Notes under the pieces: model-generated
What the model saw: the letters and a program-made list of their open reading frames with translations, nothing else
Databases searched by the model: none
What the model was told of the DNA's origin: nothing
Position numbers and translations under genes: made by a program
IMG/VR virus record: IMGVR_UViG_3300032291_003484
Span: 1 to 31,691 of that record
Source: a virus
Direction: 5' to 3' (one strand)
DNA: 31,691 bases
In this document: in pieces, positions 8,149-16,351 of the stretch
How positions within the stretch are numbered: the stretch's first letter is position 1
Layout: the number at the start of each line of letters is the position of its first letter

Positions 8149-8676
8149 GTGAAGATCGAGAAGCTCACATCCGTGCCGGCCGCCTTCGAGGGCATCGCCG
8201 AGAAGGTCAACGAAGTCATCGCCGCGCATCCGCCGCTGAAGGCCGGCGAGAACGTCACTATCACGCAGTCGGAGGAGCACACGCTGATCTCTGCCGCGTT
8301 GAGTTCGGACGCCTCGATTCAACGAGTCCTTGCCTCCGGCCGCACGTTTTTTGTAAACTGGACCGGAGGCACTTCGGTGGCCGTGAGCCCCGGAGCCATT
8401 AACAACGTCTTCTATGCCGGAGGCACATTTACCGTGTCCAACGGGGACGACATTTACATAGACGCGACGGTTGACGCGGCCGGCACCGTTACGGCTTTGA
8501 CGGTTTCCATCGCCGCCTCGGTCCCGAGTAGCACTACGACGCACGCTTATACGCTTCTCGCTACGGTCGCAGTGTCCGGTGGCGCTGCTACTGTCACGCC
8601 GGTTGCGTGGAATTATTCGCAGGTTCAACGCTGCGGAAGCGGCTCGACTTACTATTGGGGCGGATTTGGCGCATGA
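8149..8676 (+). CDS. Tail-tip protein of unknown type
   Basis: A 175-aa protein with a GTG start (8149). After an N-terminal helix (VPAAFEGIAEKVNEVIAAH) it has a collar-like phrase (LKAGENVTITQSEEHTLISA) typical of phage tail proteins that carry a C-terminal beta domain. A Gly/Thr/Ser-rich all-beta region follows, ending in YYWGGFGA. It overlaps the next gene by ATGA at 8673. It is probably part of the tail tip; I cannot name a homologue. Confidence 0.45.
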   Translation: MKIEKLTSVPAAFEGIAEKVNEVIAAHPPLKAGENVTITQSEEHTLISAALSSDASIQRVLASGRTFFVNWTGGTSVAVSPGAINNVFYAGGTFTVSNGDDIYIDATVDAAGTVTALTVSIAASVPSSTTTHAYTLLATVAVSGGAATVTPVAWNYSQVQRCGSGSTYYWGGFGA

Positions 8677-10745
8677 GTGCGGGCAACAGTATTATTGGAG
8701 ACTGCGCCGATTGCTGCGCGTGCCCGAGCGCGATACTGCAGTGGGATTCTCGAAGCGCTAGCAAGACCAAGAGCGGATACGTTGGTTTTCAACACGCCCC
8801 TTGGGGAGATAGCACTGCACCAATAAAGGTATTTCGGTCAGCGACATGGTCAGGCAATATAATTAGAACGATTTATAATCCACTAGCATCATGCCCAGAT
8901 GTAGCCGCTCGGAGTCAGCGTCGTTGGGAAAAGGTGAGGGGAACGGGCACGCTTTCTGACGAAGGGGATTGTGTTAGCTCAACTATTGAGGACTCGGCAC
9001 AATCAGCATCTTGGCCAGATCCTGAGCCCGCAGAGTTTTGGGAGTCAAAAACCTGTAATAGTGGCATTACACCTTATTACGATAATGGGGTGCTAGTGTC
9101 CGATACTATTTGCAGTTTTCTTGTTTCTCTCTACCTATGCACTGATCTTGTGGCGACGCACGGTGGAACTGTCGTTACTACTGGAGACTCAATCCGAGAG
9201 TGGACGGCATCAGGAGCCTCAACATGCGTCGATACATCTAACGGTTATACTTATGAGGGATCTCGTAAGTGCGAATTGAGCGATCAATATACGAACTTAC
9301 AACTGGCCGAAGCCGCTACGTCAGCACTTCTCCCGTGGGATGATGATTGGAATGACACCTCCGGCAGCTTCGCAAACCTTGCAGCGGACGAAATGACTTA
9401 CTCAATCCGCGAGTCTCGCTACCGAATCCGTTTCAAGATTCCAGACGCAACAACTCGGAAATGCTATCGCGTAAGCTGGGTCGATCGATTCATTCCAGAA
9501 ACTGGCGCAAGCATTTCCTCGGTTGAGGTTTATTTTTCTGGAGTTTACCGCCCCACAGTCACCATTTCTGCTCCTCCTTCTGGCGGCACGCAGGCTCGCG
9601 CAGTCGCCATCATGTCCTCTACTGGAACAGTCTCTTCCATTCGCATTCTGAATCCCGGCTCACGTTACACCTCAGCGCCCGCCGTCACCGTTCAGTCGGC
9701 GATAAACAGCGGCACTACCGCAACAGGCTGGACGGCTACATTAACTGATGGTCAAGTGACTTCGATCGGCGGAGGATCTGGCGGTGACTATCGGCCCACG
9801 CTCATCTTCTCTTCTCCCCCTTCGCCTGGCACCACGGCGACAGCGACATGCACCGTCGATGAGCAAGGTGGTATCAATGCCATTTCCGTGACCGCGCCGG
9901 GTTCCGGCTACACCTCGGCCCCGACTCTCACTATCATCTCGAAGGTCTCTGGAATCACTTCTGCTAATGTTCTACTGCATCTAGGAACCGAAACTGCTAA
10001 ATGCGCGATATGGGACGGCACCACGTTGGCCGGAAAATGGTGCGTGCGCGACATCACCGGATCGGGCCACGCGCTGACCTCAATCGAAGTTGTCCATGGC
10101 GGAATCTACCTGCCCACTGTCAGCTTTTCCGGCGGCGACGGCACGGGCGCGGCGGCCTATGTTTCCGGCTTTTCGACATCTGGCGCGGTCACGGCCATCA
10201 CCGTCACCTCTGGCGGTAGCGGATACACGGCCCCGCCCACCGTGACCATCACCCGTCGCGGCTCCGGCGGCAGTGTGACCGCCGCAACCGCCACAGCGTC
10301 AATCACTGGCGATGCCGTAAGCTCAGTGACTGTATTGACCGGCGGCGCTTACCTCCCGACCCTCGCCATCACAGGCGGAGGCGGCAGCGGCGCAACCGCC
10401 ACCGTTGCCTTCGACGCCGGAAACCTCGGCAAGCTCGCCACCGTCTCACTTACCTCTGCCGGCTCTGGGTTTAACCAGAATCCTACGCTGACCCTTAGCT
10501 ACTATGGGACCGAGACGGTTCTGCTTGCCGCGCACTTCGGCACGGAAACGGAATACGTTGACGGCGCGCAGCCGGTTGGGGCGATTCCGCTCGGCTACGT
10601 GCCCGGCGTGGTCCGCACGTATCCAGTGCTCGGCGACACCGGGACCGCACCATGGAAATACTACCAGCTTTCGGTTCCTTCTTCGGACGGAACCACGCTG
10701 ACCGATAACCTTCTCGGGTTCTGCGACTGCGCCGATTGCCCGTGA
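8673..10745 (+). CDS. Large tail-tip/adhesin protein with about four beta repeats and Cys-rich ends
   Basis: A 690-aa protein. Residues about 1-280 form a unique region that is visibly AT-richer at DNA level and contains many Cys. It begins with GDCADCCACPS near residue 10. From about 9520 to 10590 there are four degenerate repeats of about 80 residues with the pattern G-x-Y-x-P-T-x-x-x-S...G-T...V-x-x-I-x-V-x-x-x-G-S-G-Y-T-x-x-P-T-x-T-I, a beta-strand repeat seen in phage and bacterial surface proteins. The last residues, FCDCADCP, echo the N-terminal Cys cluster. It is the largest protein of the tail-tip module and the best candidate for the receptor-facing tip, since no gpJ-like central fibre is visible. 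Confidence 0.55.
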   Translation: MSAGNSIIGDCADCCACPSAILQWDSRSASKTKSGYVGFQHAPWGDSTAPIKVFRSATWSGNIIRTIYNPLASCPDVAARSQRRWEKVRGTGTLSDEGDCVSSTIEDSAQSASWPDPEPAEFWESKTCNSGITPYYDNGVLVSDTICSFLVSLYLCTDLVATHGGTVVTTGDSIREWTASGASTCVDTSNGYTYEGSRKCELSDQYTNLQLAEAATSALLPWDDDWNDTSGSFANLAADEMTYSIRESRYRIRFKIPDATTRKCYRVSWVDRFIPETGASISSVEVYFSGVYRPTVTISAPPSGGTQARAVAIMSSTGTVSSIRILNPGSRYTSAPAVTVQSAINSGTTATGWTATLTDGQVTSIGGGSGGDYRPTLIFSSPPSPGTTATATCTVDEQGGINAISVTAPGSGYTSAPTLTIISKVSGITSANVLLHLGTETAKCAIWDGTTLAGKWCVRDITGSGHALTSIEVVHGGIYLPTVSFSGGDGTGAAAYVSGFSTSGAVTAITVTSGGSGYTAPPTVTITRRGSGGSVTAATATASITGDAVSSVTVLTGGAYLPTLAITGGGGSGATATVAFDAGNLGKLATVSLTSAGSGFNQNPTLTLSYYGTETVLLAAHFGTETEYVDGAQPVGAIPLGYVPGVVRTYPVLGDTGTAPWKYYQLSVPSSDGTTLTDNLLGFCDCADCP

Positions 10746-11080
10746 GCCCCGGCGTTTACATCGTTCGCGCCGACATTTGCGACGCCTGCCCGACCCCCTG
10801 CGCTCGGCAAACCGACCCAAGCCACTACGGCGATCCCTGCGTTGCCTGTCCCGCCACCCCTCCGCGCTGGGGCGCATTTGGCAAATGCGCGTCCGGCACG
10901 CGGCCCGTGCAAATACCCGCCAAGCCCGCCAGCCTGCGCGGATTGGGCGACTTGGTTGCCGTCGTTGCTGACCCCATCGCCAAGACCATCGGCCTCAATA
11001 AGTCAAAATGTGGCTGCCAGTCCCGTCAGGAGTGGTTGAATCGGGCGGTCCCATTTGCGCCCCCGGATTCCGCGCCATAA
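10742..11080 (+). CDS. Small Cys-rich tail-module protein (probable metal binding)
   Basis: A 112-aa protein with a GTG start at 10742 overlapping the previous stop (GTGA). It has CDACPTPC near the N-terminus, then DPCVACPATPPRWGAFGKC, and near the C-terminus KCGCQSRQEWLN. The paired CxxC/CxxCP pattern suggests zinc or iron-sulfur binding, and C-terminal motifs of this type recur in small phage proteins. Its last 86 nt overlap the convergent glycosyltransferase gene. Conservation of the KCGC...WLN motif would show that the frame is used to its end. Function is unknown; a role in tail-tip maturation is inferred from position only. Confidence 0.5.
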   Translation: MSPGVYIVRADICDACPTPCARQTDPSHYGDPCVACPATPPRWGAFGKCASGTRPVQIPAKPASLRGLGDLVAVVADPIAKTIGLNKSKCGCQSRQEWLNRAVPFAPPDSAP

Positions 11081-12716
11081 ACAGCGCCCGCCCCCGGTCA
11101 TATCGGTTCTCGTCGTTGTTGCGCCGATACGTCTCATCCCATTCTGCCTTCCCAAAGAACGGGTGCGCGTGCTCGAAAACCAGCGACGCGCGCCGGTCAA
11201 TCACCACGCCGTCCGCCCATGCGCGGTGCGAGAACTCGTTGTCGGAAAACACGGATTCGTAACCCTCGAAAAACAGCTCCCCCTGCGCCTCCAGCCGCGC
11301 CCGGTTCAGGATCGCCATGCAGAGGAGCGAGTCCTTGCGCGCGCCGTCCGACACCGCCAAAACAGCCGGCCCGGTCACGCCCTCGAATGCGTCCAAGATC
11401 GCCCGGTCCCACCCGGCCGGCGGCGTCCAGTCATCCGACAGCTGCACGAGGATTTGCCCGTCAGCCATCCGCGCCGCCGCATTCCACGCCCGCACGCAGG
11501 AGCCCGGCTCGACCACGACGTGCTTGAACTGCTTCGCCAGACCCATGCTGGCTTCGTCGTCGGAATCGACGGCCATGATATACTCGATTAAATGCGGATT
11601 TACTGCCGCCCCCATCCACCGCTCGCGGCACTCCCATGCCTTTTGCGCCCGACCGCGCGTCGCATGGAGCAAGGTGATTTCCGCCGGACTTTCCTCGAAA
11701 GGAGTGATTCCGTTCAACCGCTCGCACCGCTCCAGCAGGTCCGCGCCGTGCCACCCATACCACTTCGCCTCGAACGTCCACGGCCGGCGCTCGTCCGGAG
11801 GAATCGGAATCGCCACCATGCGCCGCGCCAGCTCAAGCGCCCGCATCGGCTCGCCTGCTTCGAGCGATGCCAGCACGGCACCGGCCAAGGGCTCGCGCAG
11901 CTGCGGCATCTCGACGATGCCACGAGCAAACCAGTTCAGCGCATCCTTCGGCTTCTTCGCCAGCCGGCCCATGTTCATCAGGATCTCGAAACGGAACGTC
12001 TCGTGGAGGTTCGGCCAATCCAGCGCGAGCAAGCCGAACTCCCGCGCCTTCTCTTCCGAACGCGCGTAGAAGTGCTCCTGGTGGACGTAGAAGAGCTGGG
12101 AGCCGCCGTCGCGCAGGGCATTCGAGAGAATGCGCAGGTTGCGGTCGTGGCTGCGCGGCTTCACCGCGAGCGGCGAATGAACCCAGACCGGAGCGTCAAC
12201 GGAGATCCTCTTGTCGCCCTCGCGCGTCACGAGGTTCTCGTGCACCGGAAACTGCCAGCGCCGCCCCGCCTCGAACAGGCTGCGCCGGATGCACCGCTCG
12301 CGCCACGGCGCCTTGTTCGTGCCGGGAACGTCATAGGTGAAGAGCAGGAGATCGGCCTCGGCCTTTTCACACGCCTCCAGAATCGCGCGAGGCTCGCCGC
12401 GCAGGGTGTCGTCGGCGTCAGCCCAGAAGATCCAGTCGCCCGTGGCCAACTCGAAAGCCTGGTTGCGCGCGGCCGCGAAGTTGTCGACGTGCTTCCACTC
12501 GCTCGCGCTGGCGGCGTTCCGGTAAATGCCGATCTGCAACTCGACGCCGAGTTCGCGGGCGAGCTCGTGGACGAGGTCCATCGTCGCGTCCGGCTCCTGC
12601 GCCCCGATGGCGCGAACGACGCAGAGCTCGTGGAACGAACCAGCAAAAGACCGGAGGCAGCGCTCGATATGCGCGGCCTCGTTTCCGACTATCATGGCGA
12701 GGGAGACTTTGGGCAT
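10995..12716 (-). CDS. Two-domain family 2-type glycosyltransferase
   Basis: A 573-aa protein. The start at 12716 (MPKVSLAMIVGNEAAHIERCL) is chosen because the family begins with this strand. An upstream in-frame start would cover the divergent gap. The N-terminal GT-A domain has the metal/nucleotide-sugar motif D100-A-D102-D103 (WIFWADADDTL) within about residues 1-220. A helical TPR-like middle follows (about 220-370). A second GT-A-like domain contains AVDSDDE and LVQLSDDW (about 380-500). The usual 'VVDTGS' of the first domain reads CVVRAIGA, so one common Asp is absent. It would transfer sugar to a protein, lipid or polysaccharide acceptor that cannot be deduced. It is the only minus-strand gene in the structural region. 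Confidence 0.8.
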   Translation of the reverse strand: MPKVSLAMIVGNEAAHIERCLRSFAGSFHELCVVRAIGAQEPDATMDLVHELARELGVELQIGIYRNAASASEWKHVDNFAAARNQAFELATGDWIFWADADDTLRGEPRAILEACEKAEADLLLFTYDVPGTNKAPWRERCIRRSLFEAGRRWQFPVHENLVTREGDKRISVDAPVWVHSPLAVKPRSHDRNLRILSNALRDGGSQLFYVHQEHFYARSEEKAREFGLLALDWPNLHETFRFEILMNMGRLAKKPKDALNWFARGIVEMPQLREPLAGAVLASLEAGEPMRALELARRMVAIPIPPDERRPWTFEAKWYGWHGADLLERCERLNGITPFEESPAEITLLHATRGRAQKAWECRERWMGAAVNPHLIEYIMAVDSDDEASMGLAKQFKHVVVEPGSCVRAWNAAARMADGQILVQLSDDWTPPAGWDRAILDAFEGVTGPAVLAVSDGARKDSLLCMAILNRARLEAQGELFFEGYESVFSDNEFSHRAWADGVVIDRRASLVFEHAHPFFGKAEWDETYRRNNDENRYDRGRALFMARNPGAQMGPPDSTTPDGTGSHILTY

Positions 12717-12757
12717 TCTCGCCGCGAGCCGTAAAAGTTTACGAAACGCGCGCTTGC
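12717..12757. promoter_or_regulatory. Divergent gap with a palindrome
   Basis: Only 41 nt separate the leftward glycosyltransferase start from the rightward gpW-like start. The gap holds the dyad CGTAAA-AG-TTTACG at 12730-12743, with 6-bp arms and a 2-nt centre. It must contain the 5' signals for both genes. The dyad could be an operator or a small hairpin. No consensus -10/-35 pair is clear. Confidence 0.4.
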
Positions 12758-13006
12758 ATGGCGCTCGCAAACCCCTTCATCGGCCTCGACTCGGCCACTC
12801 TAACCACGCTCAAAACGCAGGCCGTCGCGGCGCTCTCGGCGATCCTGACCAACCAGAGCTACTCGCTGAACGGACGCAGCGTCACCCGCGCCAATCTCGC
12901 CGAGGTCAAGGACATGGTCGGGCAAGTCCAAGCCGCACTCGACATCGCGAACGGCAACACCGCCGAGGTCACCTTCGTTCAATTCAACAGCCCCAACACT
13001 TGGTAA
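12758..13006 (+). CDS. gpW-like head-tail joining protein
   Basis: An 82-aa protein with an N-terminal helix (LTTLKTQAVAALSAIL), a beta hairpin around QSYSLNGRSVTRANLAEVKDMVGQVQ and a second helix. This is the helix-hairpin-helix layout and the 'NGRSVTRA-x-L' phrase of lambda gpW family proteins, which close the portal vertex and prepare the head for tail joining. It lies directly before the portal gene with 1 nt between them, exactly the lambda W-B order. Its placement after the tail genes is unusual. Confidence 0.8.
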   Translation: MALANPFIGLDSATLTTLKTQAVAALSAILTNQSYSLNGRSVTRANLAEVKDMVGQVQAALDIANGNTAEVTFVQFNSPNTW

Positions 13007-13007
13007 T

Positions 13008-15362
13008 ATGGAGCGCCCCGACATCGCCAGCATCGTTAAGAACCAGAACGCTTTCGAGCGCGCCCTCGGCGCCATCGCCCCGAGCTGGGCAACGCAGCGC
13101 CTCCGCTCCAAGATCGAGAAGCACCTTTTCGAGTATCAGGCCGCGCAGGCCAATCGGCTTTTCGCGCCGAAGACCTACGAGGTGCCGGCCGAGAGTTCGC
13201 GCACCACCCGCGAGCGCCACACCATGATGTTTGAGGCCCGCGACCTCATCGCCAATTTCTCCGTCCTCGCCGGCGTGCCGGAAAAGTTCGCTCTGAATTG
13301 CACACCGAACGAATGGAGCCCGGCCACCGGCTCGCGCGAGTATGACAAGACCGTGGCCGACTACTTTCACGCGTGGTGCAAAAAGGCCGACGTCACCGGC
13401 CGGCACAGCTTCCGCCAGCTGGTCGGCATGGCGCTGCAAATGCGGCCCGTCGATGGCGATTGCGGCTTCGCGATTCGCAAGACCGCCGACGGTATCCGCC
13501 TGCAACTGGTGCCCGCCGACCTCATCGGCAACCCGAGCGAGGTGGTGCTTTATGACAACTACGTGGACGGAATCGTCGTCGATGACTTCGGCAAGCCCAT
13601 CGCCTATCGCGTTTTTAAGCGCGACCGAAACGGCTCCTACTACGACCCCGAGGACGTCGCCGCCCGCGCGTTCGTCCACTACTTCGACCCCTTCCGCGCC
13701 GACCAATATCGCGGCGTGACCGAGTTCCACGCCGTCATCAACACGGCCCGCATGCTCAAAGGCATCCTCGATGCCGAGCAGGTCGGCGTGCGCTTCGCCA
13801 GCCAACAGGCCGCTCTGGTGTTCAACGAGCGCGGAAGCGCCTCGCCCCGCCAAGCCTTCGCGCCGATGCCTTCCGCCACGCTGGAGAATGGGCAGCAGCG
13901 CAAGGACGAGTTGTCGGACGTCGGCATGATCAAATACTTCAACACCTCCGACAAGGTCGAGGTCATGCCCTCGCGCCCGTCGTCGGCCTTCACCGGCTTC
14001 GTCGAGCATCTCATGGACGAGATCGCGATGGGCCTCGGCGTGCCGCGCGGCGTGCTCTTCGGCACCCAAGGCTACAAAGGCCCGAACGTGCGCGCCGAGT
14101 TCGCCCAGGCTGACCGCGTCTGGGATCGTCACCGTGGCGTCCTCTCCGACAAGGTTCTCGACCCGATCAAAAACGACGTGCTGCTCATCGCCATCGCGAA
14201 CGGCGAGATCCCGCCGCCCCCGGCGCAGGAGGGCGAGACCGCCGTGGATGCTCTGCGCCGCGCCCTTCGTGGCGAGTGGCGCTGGCCGGCCCGCATGTCC
14301 ATCGACGTCGGCCGCGAGTCCACGGCCAACCTCAACGAGAACCGGCAGGGCATCAAATCAGGCCAGCAGATCGCCGCCGAGAACGGCTACGATTACGAGG
14401 CCACCCTCGAACAGCTCGCCATCGAGGCCGCCAAGGTGTCGGAGCTCGCCGCCCGCTACGGCGTGCCCGAGACCGCCATCCGTCTCACCACCTCCTCGCT
14501 GCCCTCCACGCCGGCCGCCGCCGCAGCCGCGGGCGAGAACGTCGCTGCATCGGCAACCGAGGCCACCGACGGCACCGGCTCCGATGTTTCCGGTCTGCCT
14601 GTTGGCGAATCGGTAAACGGCGTCGAGACCTTCCCCGATGTCAGCGCCGAGATCGCACCGCTGAACGGCGCGCAGATCGAAGCCGTCATCTCCATCGTGG
14701 AGCGCATCCGCGCCGGAGACCTGACCGCCGATGCCGCCGCCCTGCTCATGATCAGCGCAGGCATGACGAAGGAGGCCGCGCAGAGTGTGGCTAGCAGCGT
14801 GGCGGGAATGCCAAGGCTCGCGCCAAAGCTGGCCCGCAGCTCGGCGCTCCGGTGGTTCTCCGCGCAGAAGCGCATCAAGCTCCAAGTCGACACCCAGCCC
14901 ACGCAGGAGATGGCCGCCGAGGCCGAGCGTGGTCTGGCCTGGCGTGCCGAATACAACCGGGGCGGCACCGAGGTGGGCGTGGCCCGTGCCCGCGACATCG
15001 CCAATCGCCGCAACCTCTCGCCCGACACCATCGGCCGGATGGTCTCCTACTTCGCCCGGCACGAGGTGGACAAGCAGGGCGAAGGTTGGAGTGAAGACCA
15101 AGATGGCTATCCGTCCGCCGGCCGCATCGCGTGGGCGCTCTGGGGTGGTGACGCCGGGCGCGCGTGGGCGGAGCGCAAGCAGGCCGAGCTCACCCGCGAT
15201 TCCTCGCTCTCCGACCTTCTGAATCCTCGCTCGGCCCGCGCCGCTCGCGCTTCCCGCCTCGCGTCCAGGGTGGAGAAGACGGCGACTTTACGAGCCGCCC
15301 TTGGTGAGCAGGCCGCCTCTGCCGAACGCATCAACGCAGCATTCTCACGCCTCGCAAAATGA
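13008..15362 (+). CDS. Portal protein, lambda type, with a C-terminal extension domain
   Basis: A 784-aa protein. Residues about 1-480 match lambda-family portal proteins (Phage_portal_2 type): RERHTMMFEARDLIANFS near the N-terminus, GDCGFAIRK, LQLVPADLIGNP, the HYFDPFRADQYRGV stretch and AMGLGVPRGVLFG. A low-complexity Ala/Thr linker follows (about 495-540), then a small helical domain (LNGAQIEAVISIVERIRAGDL), then an extension (about 630-722). That extension has the pattern GLAWRAEYNRGG...VGVARARDIANRRNLSPDTIGRM and GYPSAGRIAWALWGGDAGRAW, with W645 and W709/W712. I recall a similar extension attached to assorted phage structural proteins. The gene overlaps the fibre gene by ATGA. It forms the dodecameric DNA gate of the head. 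Confidence 0.88.
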   Translation: MERPDIASIVKNQNAFERALGAIAPSWATQRLRSKIEKHLFEYQAAQANRLFAPKTYEVPAESSRTTRERHTMMFEARDLIANFSVLAGVPEKFALNCTPNEWSPATGSREYDKTVADYFHAWCKKADVTGRHSFRQLVGMALQMRPVDGDCGFAIRKTADGIRLQLVPADLIGNPSEVVLYDNYVDGIVVDDFGKPIAYRVFKRDRNGSYYDPEDVAARAFVHYFDPFRADQYRGVTEFHAVINTARMLKGILDAEQVGVRFASQQAALVFNERGSASPRQAFAPMPSATLENGQQRKDELSDVGMIKYFNTSDKVEVMPSRPSSAFTGFVEHLMDEIAMGLGVPRGVLFGTQGYKGPNVRAEFAQADRVWDRHRGVLSDKVLDPIKNDVLLIAIANGEIPPPPAQEGETAVDALRRALRGEWRWPARMSIDVGRESTANLNENRQGIKSGQQIAAENGYDYEATLEQLAIEAAKVSELAARYGVPETAIRLTTSSLPSTPAAAAAAGENVAASATEATDGTGSDVSGLPVGESVNGVETFPDVSAEIAPLNGAQIEAVISIVERIRAGDLTADAAALLMISAGMTKEAAQSVASSVAGMPRLAPKLARSSALRWFSAQKRIKLQVDTQPTQEMAAEAERGLAWRAEYNRGGTEVGVARARDIANRRNLSPDTIGRMVSYFARHEVDKQGEGWSEDQDGYPSAGRIAWALWGGDAGRAWAERKQAELTRDSSLSDLLNPRSARAARASRLASRVEKTATLRAALGEQAASAERINAAFSRLAK

Positions 15363-16348
15363 TCCTCGACACCGACCTCCTTCTCGTCGCCGAACGTCTC
15401 GGCGGCGCCCTCGACCGTCTTGAAAAAATCGAGACGGACCTGCAAACGCAGGCCCTCCCCATCCAGGGTGCCGCCGCCGCGCAGGCTTCCGCCCTCACCG
15501 CGCTGGAAGCCGCCCTCGCCGGCGTGAAGGCGCTCAACCAGCACGTTCTCGGCAACGACCTCGGCGCGCTATCCGCCCGCGTGGACGAGGCCAGCAAGCA
15601 GGTCGAGGCCGAGATTCTGCGCATCGACCACGCCCTCGGCGCGACCGCCGACAAGATCGAGGCCAAGATCGAGGCTACCCGCGCCGAGCTCGCCGCTGCA
15701 ACGGCGACCCGGCACGAGTTGAGCGCCGCCCGCGAGGCGCAGGCCGAGAAGATCGAGACCGCCCGCAAGGAGTTCTCCGCTTCGCTCTCCAGCCTGCGCG
15801 CCGAGTTCGCCGAGACGGTGAAGAATTTCGCGACCCCGACCACGCTCAACCCCCGCGGCGAGTGGATCGACGGCACCACCTACGCCCGCCTCGATGTCGT
15901 GACCGTGGCCGGTTCATCGTTCGTCTCGCTGCAAGACAACAACCGCGAGAAGCCCGGCGCGCGCGGATCGACCACCTGGCAGCTCTTGGCCCGCCGGGGT
16001 GGCGCAGGTGGGGGCGGAGCTGGGGCGCAAGTCGGTTTCCCGCTCAACTTCCGCTCGCTCACCTTCGCCTCGACCATCGACGTCGGCTTCAACGACGAAG
16101 TGAACTTTCGCACCGTCGCGGTGACCGGCAACCTCACCTTCACCGGCTCCGGCTACCAAGCCGGGCGGATGTTCTCGGTGCGGCTGGTCTGCGATTCGAC
16201 GGCCCGCAATCTGACCTTCCCCGCCGGCTGGGTTTTCCTCGGCCTCAAGCCATCGGCCATGACCGCGAGCCGCACCGGCGTGCTCTCTCTGTTCTCCTAC
16301 GGCTCGGCCGAAGCCGACGTCGTGGCGGCCTACGCCGAGAACCTCTAA
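15359..16348 (+). CDS. Tail fibre-like protein with coiled coil and carbohydrate-binding module
   Basis: A 329-aa protein. Residues about 15-155 form an Ala/Glu/Lys-rich coiled coil that should trimerise. Residues about 167-212 look like a small carbohydrate-binding module of the CBM5/12 type: GEWIDGTTYARLDVVTVAGSSFVSLQDNN, then W207-Q-L-L. A Gly-rich linker (GGAGGGGAG) leads to a C-terminal beta-sandwich-like domain (about 225-329) rich in Thr, Phe and Leu. This is a common modular phage fibre layout. It overlaps the portal stop (ATGA), which is odd company for a fibre gene. Confidence 0.65.
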   Translation: MILDTDLLLVAERLGGALDRLEKIETDLQTQALPIQGAAAAQASALTALEAALAGVKALNQHVLGNDLGALSARVDEASKQVEAEILRIDHALGATADKIEAKIEATRAELAAATATRHELSAAREAQAEKIETARKEFSASLSSLRAEFAETVKNFATPTTLNPRGEWIDGTTYARLDVVTVAGSSFVSLQDNNREKPGARGSTTWQLLARRGGAGGGGAGAQVGFPLNFRSLTFASTIDVGFNDEVNFRTVAVTGNLTFTGSGYQAGRMFSVRLVCDSTARNLTFPAGWVFLGLKPSAMTASRTGVLSLFSYGSAEADVVAAYAENL

Positions 16349-16351
16349 GCC

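Noticed and set aside
11592-12734. 380-codon plus-strand frame opposite the glycosyltransferase
   Set aside because: The minus strand has recognisable GT motifs; the plus product is Arg/Leu/Pro-rich antisense translation.
12984-14132. 382-codon minus-strand frame opposite the portal gene
   Set aside because: The portal family match on the plus strand explains the DNA; the minus product lacks motifs.
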